Assembly: GCA_904502105.1 (NCBI GenBank)
Contig: CAJGDF010000013.1
Span: forward strand, 1-14,782
Direction: 5' to 3'
DNA length: 14,782 nt
DNA from: an uncultured Clostridia bacterium
GTDB lineage: Bacteria; Bacillota; Clostridia; Oscillospirales; UBA644
Shown here one piece after another: positions 14,352 through 14,782 of the stretch. Both the position numbers and the translations under genes were made by a program. The notes beneath the pieces are model-generated. The model was not told the origin of the DNA. It saw only the letters and a list, made by a program, of their open reading frames with translations, and searched no databases. Each line of letters opens with the position of its first letter. The first letter of the stretch is position 1.

Positions 14352-14766
14352 CGGCCCGAATATCAACATGCTCGGAATACGCGAACCCGAAATATACGGT
14401 TCAAAAACATATGCCGACCTTGTTGAAATGATAACCAAAGAAGCTGAACGTTTAAATGTTGAAATAAAATTCTTTCAGTCTAACCACGAGGGCGCAATCG
14501 TTGACGAGATACAAAACTCTTACGGAGTTTTCGACGGCATCGTCATCAACCCTGCGGCGTACACTCATACGAGCGTTGCACTTCTGGATGCGGTCAAAGC
14601 GGTCGGCATTCCAACGGTCGAAGTCCACATCTCCGACCCCGACACGCGAGATGAATTCAGAAAGATATCGTATATCAGGCAGGCTTGCGTGGCGACCGTC
14701 AAAGGAAAAGGCTTTGACGGATATATTGAGGCGATGAAGCTTTTGACTAAAAACAATAAAATTTAA
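14332..14766 (+). CDS. aroQ: 3-dehydroquinate dehydratase, type II
   Basis: It dehydrates 3-dehydroquinate to 3-dehydroshikimate, the step between AroB and AroE. The 144-residue protein starts at GTG (read as Met) with KILVINGPNINMLG, the family signature. Catalytic Y22 lies in EPEIYG, and FQSNHEGAIVDEIQ (48-61) contributes the general-base region. NPAAYTHTS (73-81) and EVHIS (H99) bind substrate; the usual NPGAYTHTS has Ala in place of Gly. It is the dodecameric type II enzyme, unrelated to type I AroD. It completes the shikimate set of the operon. Only 16 bases remain after its stop, so whether the operon ends here cannot be seen. Confidence 0.96.
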   Translation: MKILVINGPNINMLGIREPEIYGSKTYADLVEMITKEAERLNVEIKFFQSNHEGAIVDEIQNSYGVFDGIVINPAAYTHTSVALLDAVKAVGIPTVEVHISDPDTRDEFRKISYIRQACVATVKGKGFDGYIEAMKLLTKNNKI

Positions 14767-14782
14767 TTTTCAAAGACAAAAC

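Noticed and set aside
1..14782. Mobile elements, CRISPR arrays, tRNA or rRNA genes
   Set aside because: No direct-repeat array, transposase frame, tRNA-like cloverleaf or rRNA segment was seen; the window is almost entirely filled by the two biosynthetic operons.

Overview
The window holds two complete-looking amino-acid biosynthesis operons placed head to tail on the + strand, with almost no spare DNA. The organism is most likely a Bacillota member of class Clostridia, perhaps Oscillospiraceae/Ruminococcaceae-like. The basis is strong AGGAGG-type ribosome binding sites, moderately low GC, a short HisZ-dependent type HisG, separate HisI and HisE, clostridial-style AroC motifs and an AroE-AroK fusion. 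This placement is inference from gene content, not from a marker gene.

Region 1 (1-6417) is a histidine operon: hisG (5' end cut by the window edge), hisD, hisC, hisB, hisH, hisA, hisF, hisI, hisE. From hisC onward neighbouring genes overlap by 4 to 23 bases, which indicates translational coupling. HisH and HisF form the imidazole-glycerol-phosphate synthase. Histidinol-phosphatase is not encoded here, and HisZ, which a short HisG normally needs, is not in view.

Region 2 (6418-6700) is the only real intergenic stretch and the most interesting part of the window. It carries a consensus promoter (TTGACA-17-TATATT) with a palindrome filling its spacer. After that comes an unannotated 36-codon leader peptide whose residues 10-23 read YFYFGFAFYFSKAF (6 Phe, 3 Tyr, no Trp). 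The leader RNA can form a 1:2 hairpin over these codons, an 11-12 bp antiterminator, and a 9-bp terminator with a T-rich tail. This is the full layout of a ribosome-stalling transcription attenuator sensing Phe and/or Tyr, in front of an aromatic operon.

Region 3 (6701-14766) is that operon: aroF-type DAHP synthase, tyrA, aroB, aroA, aroC, pheA (chorismate mutase-prephenate dehydratase-ACT), an aroE-aroK fusion, and aroQ. Together these cover every step from erythrose-4-phosphate plus PEP to chorismate, then to prephenate, phenylpyruvate and 4-hydroxyphenylpyruvate. No trp gene is present, which matches a leader that reads Phe and Tyr codons only. Further control probably acts on the proteins, through the N-terminal ferredoxin-like domain of the DAHP synthase and the ACT domain of PheA. 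No convincing terminator separates the histidine operon from the aromatic leader, so read-through is possible.
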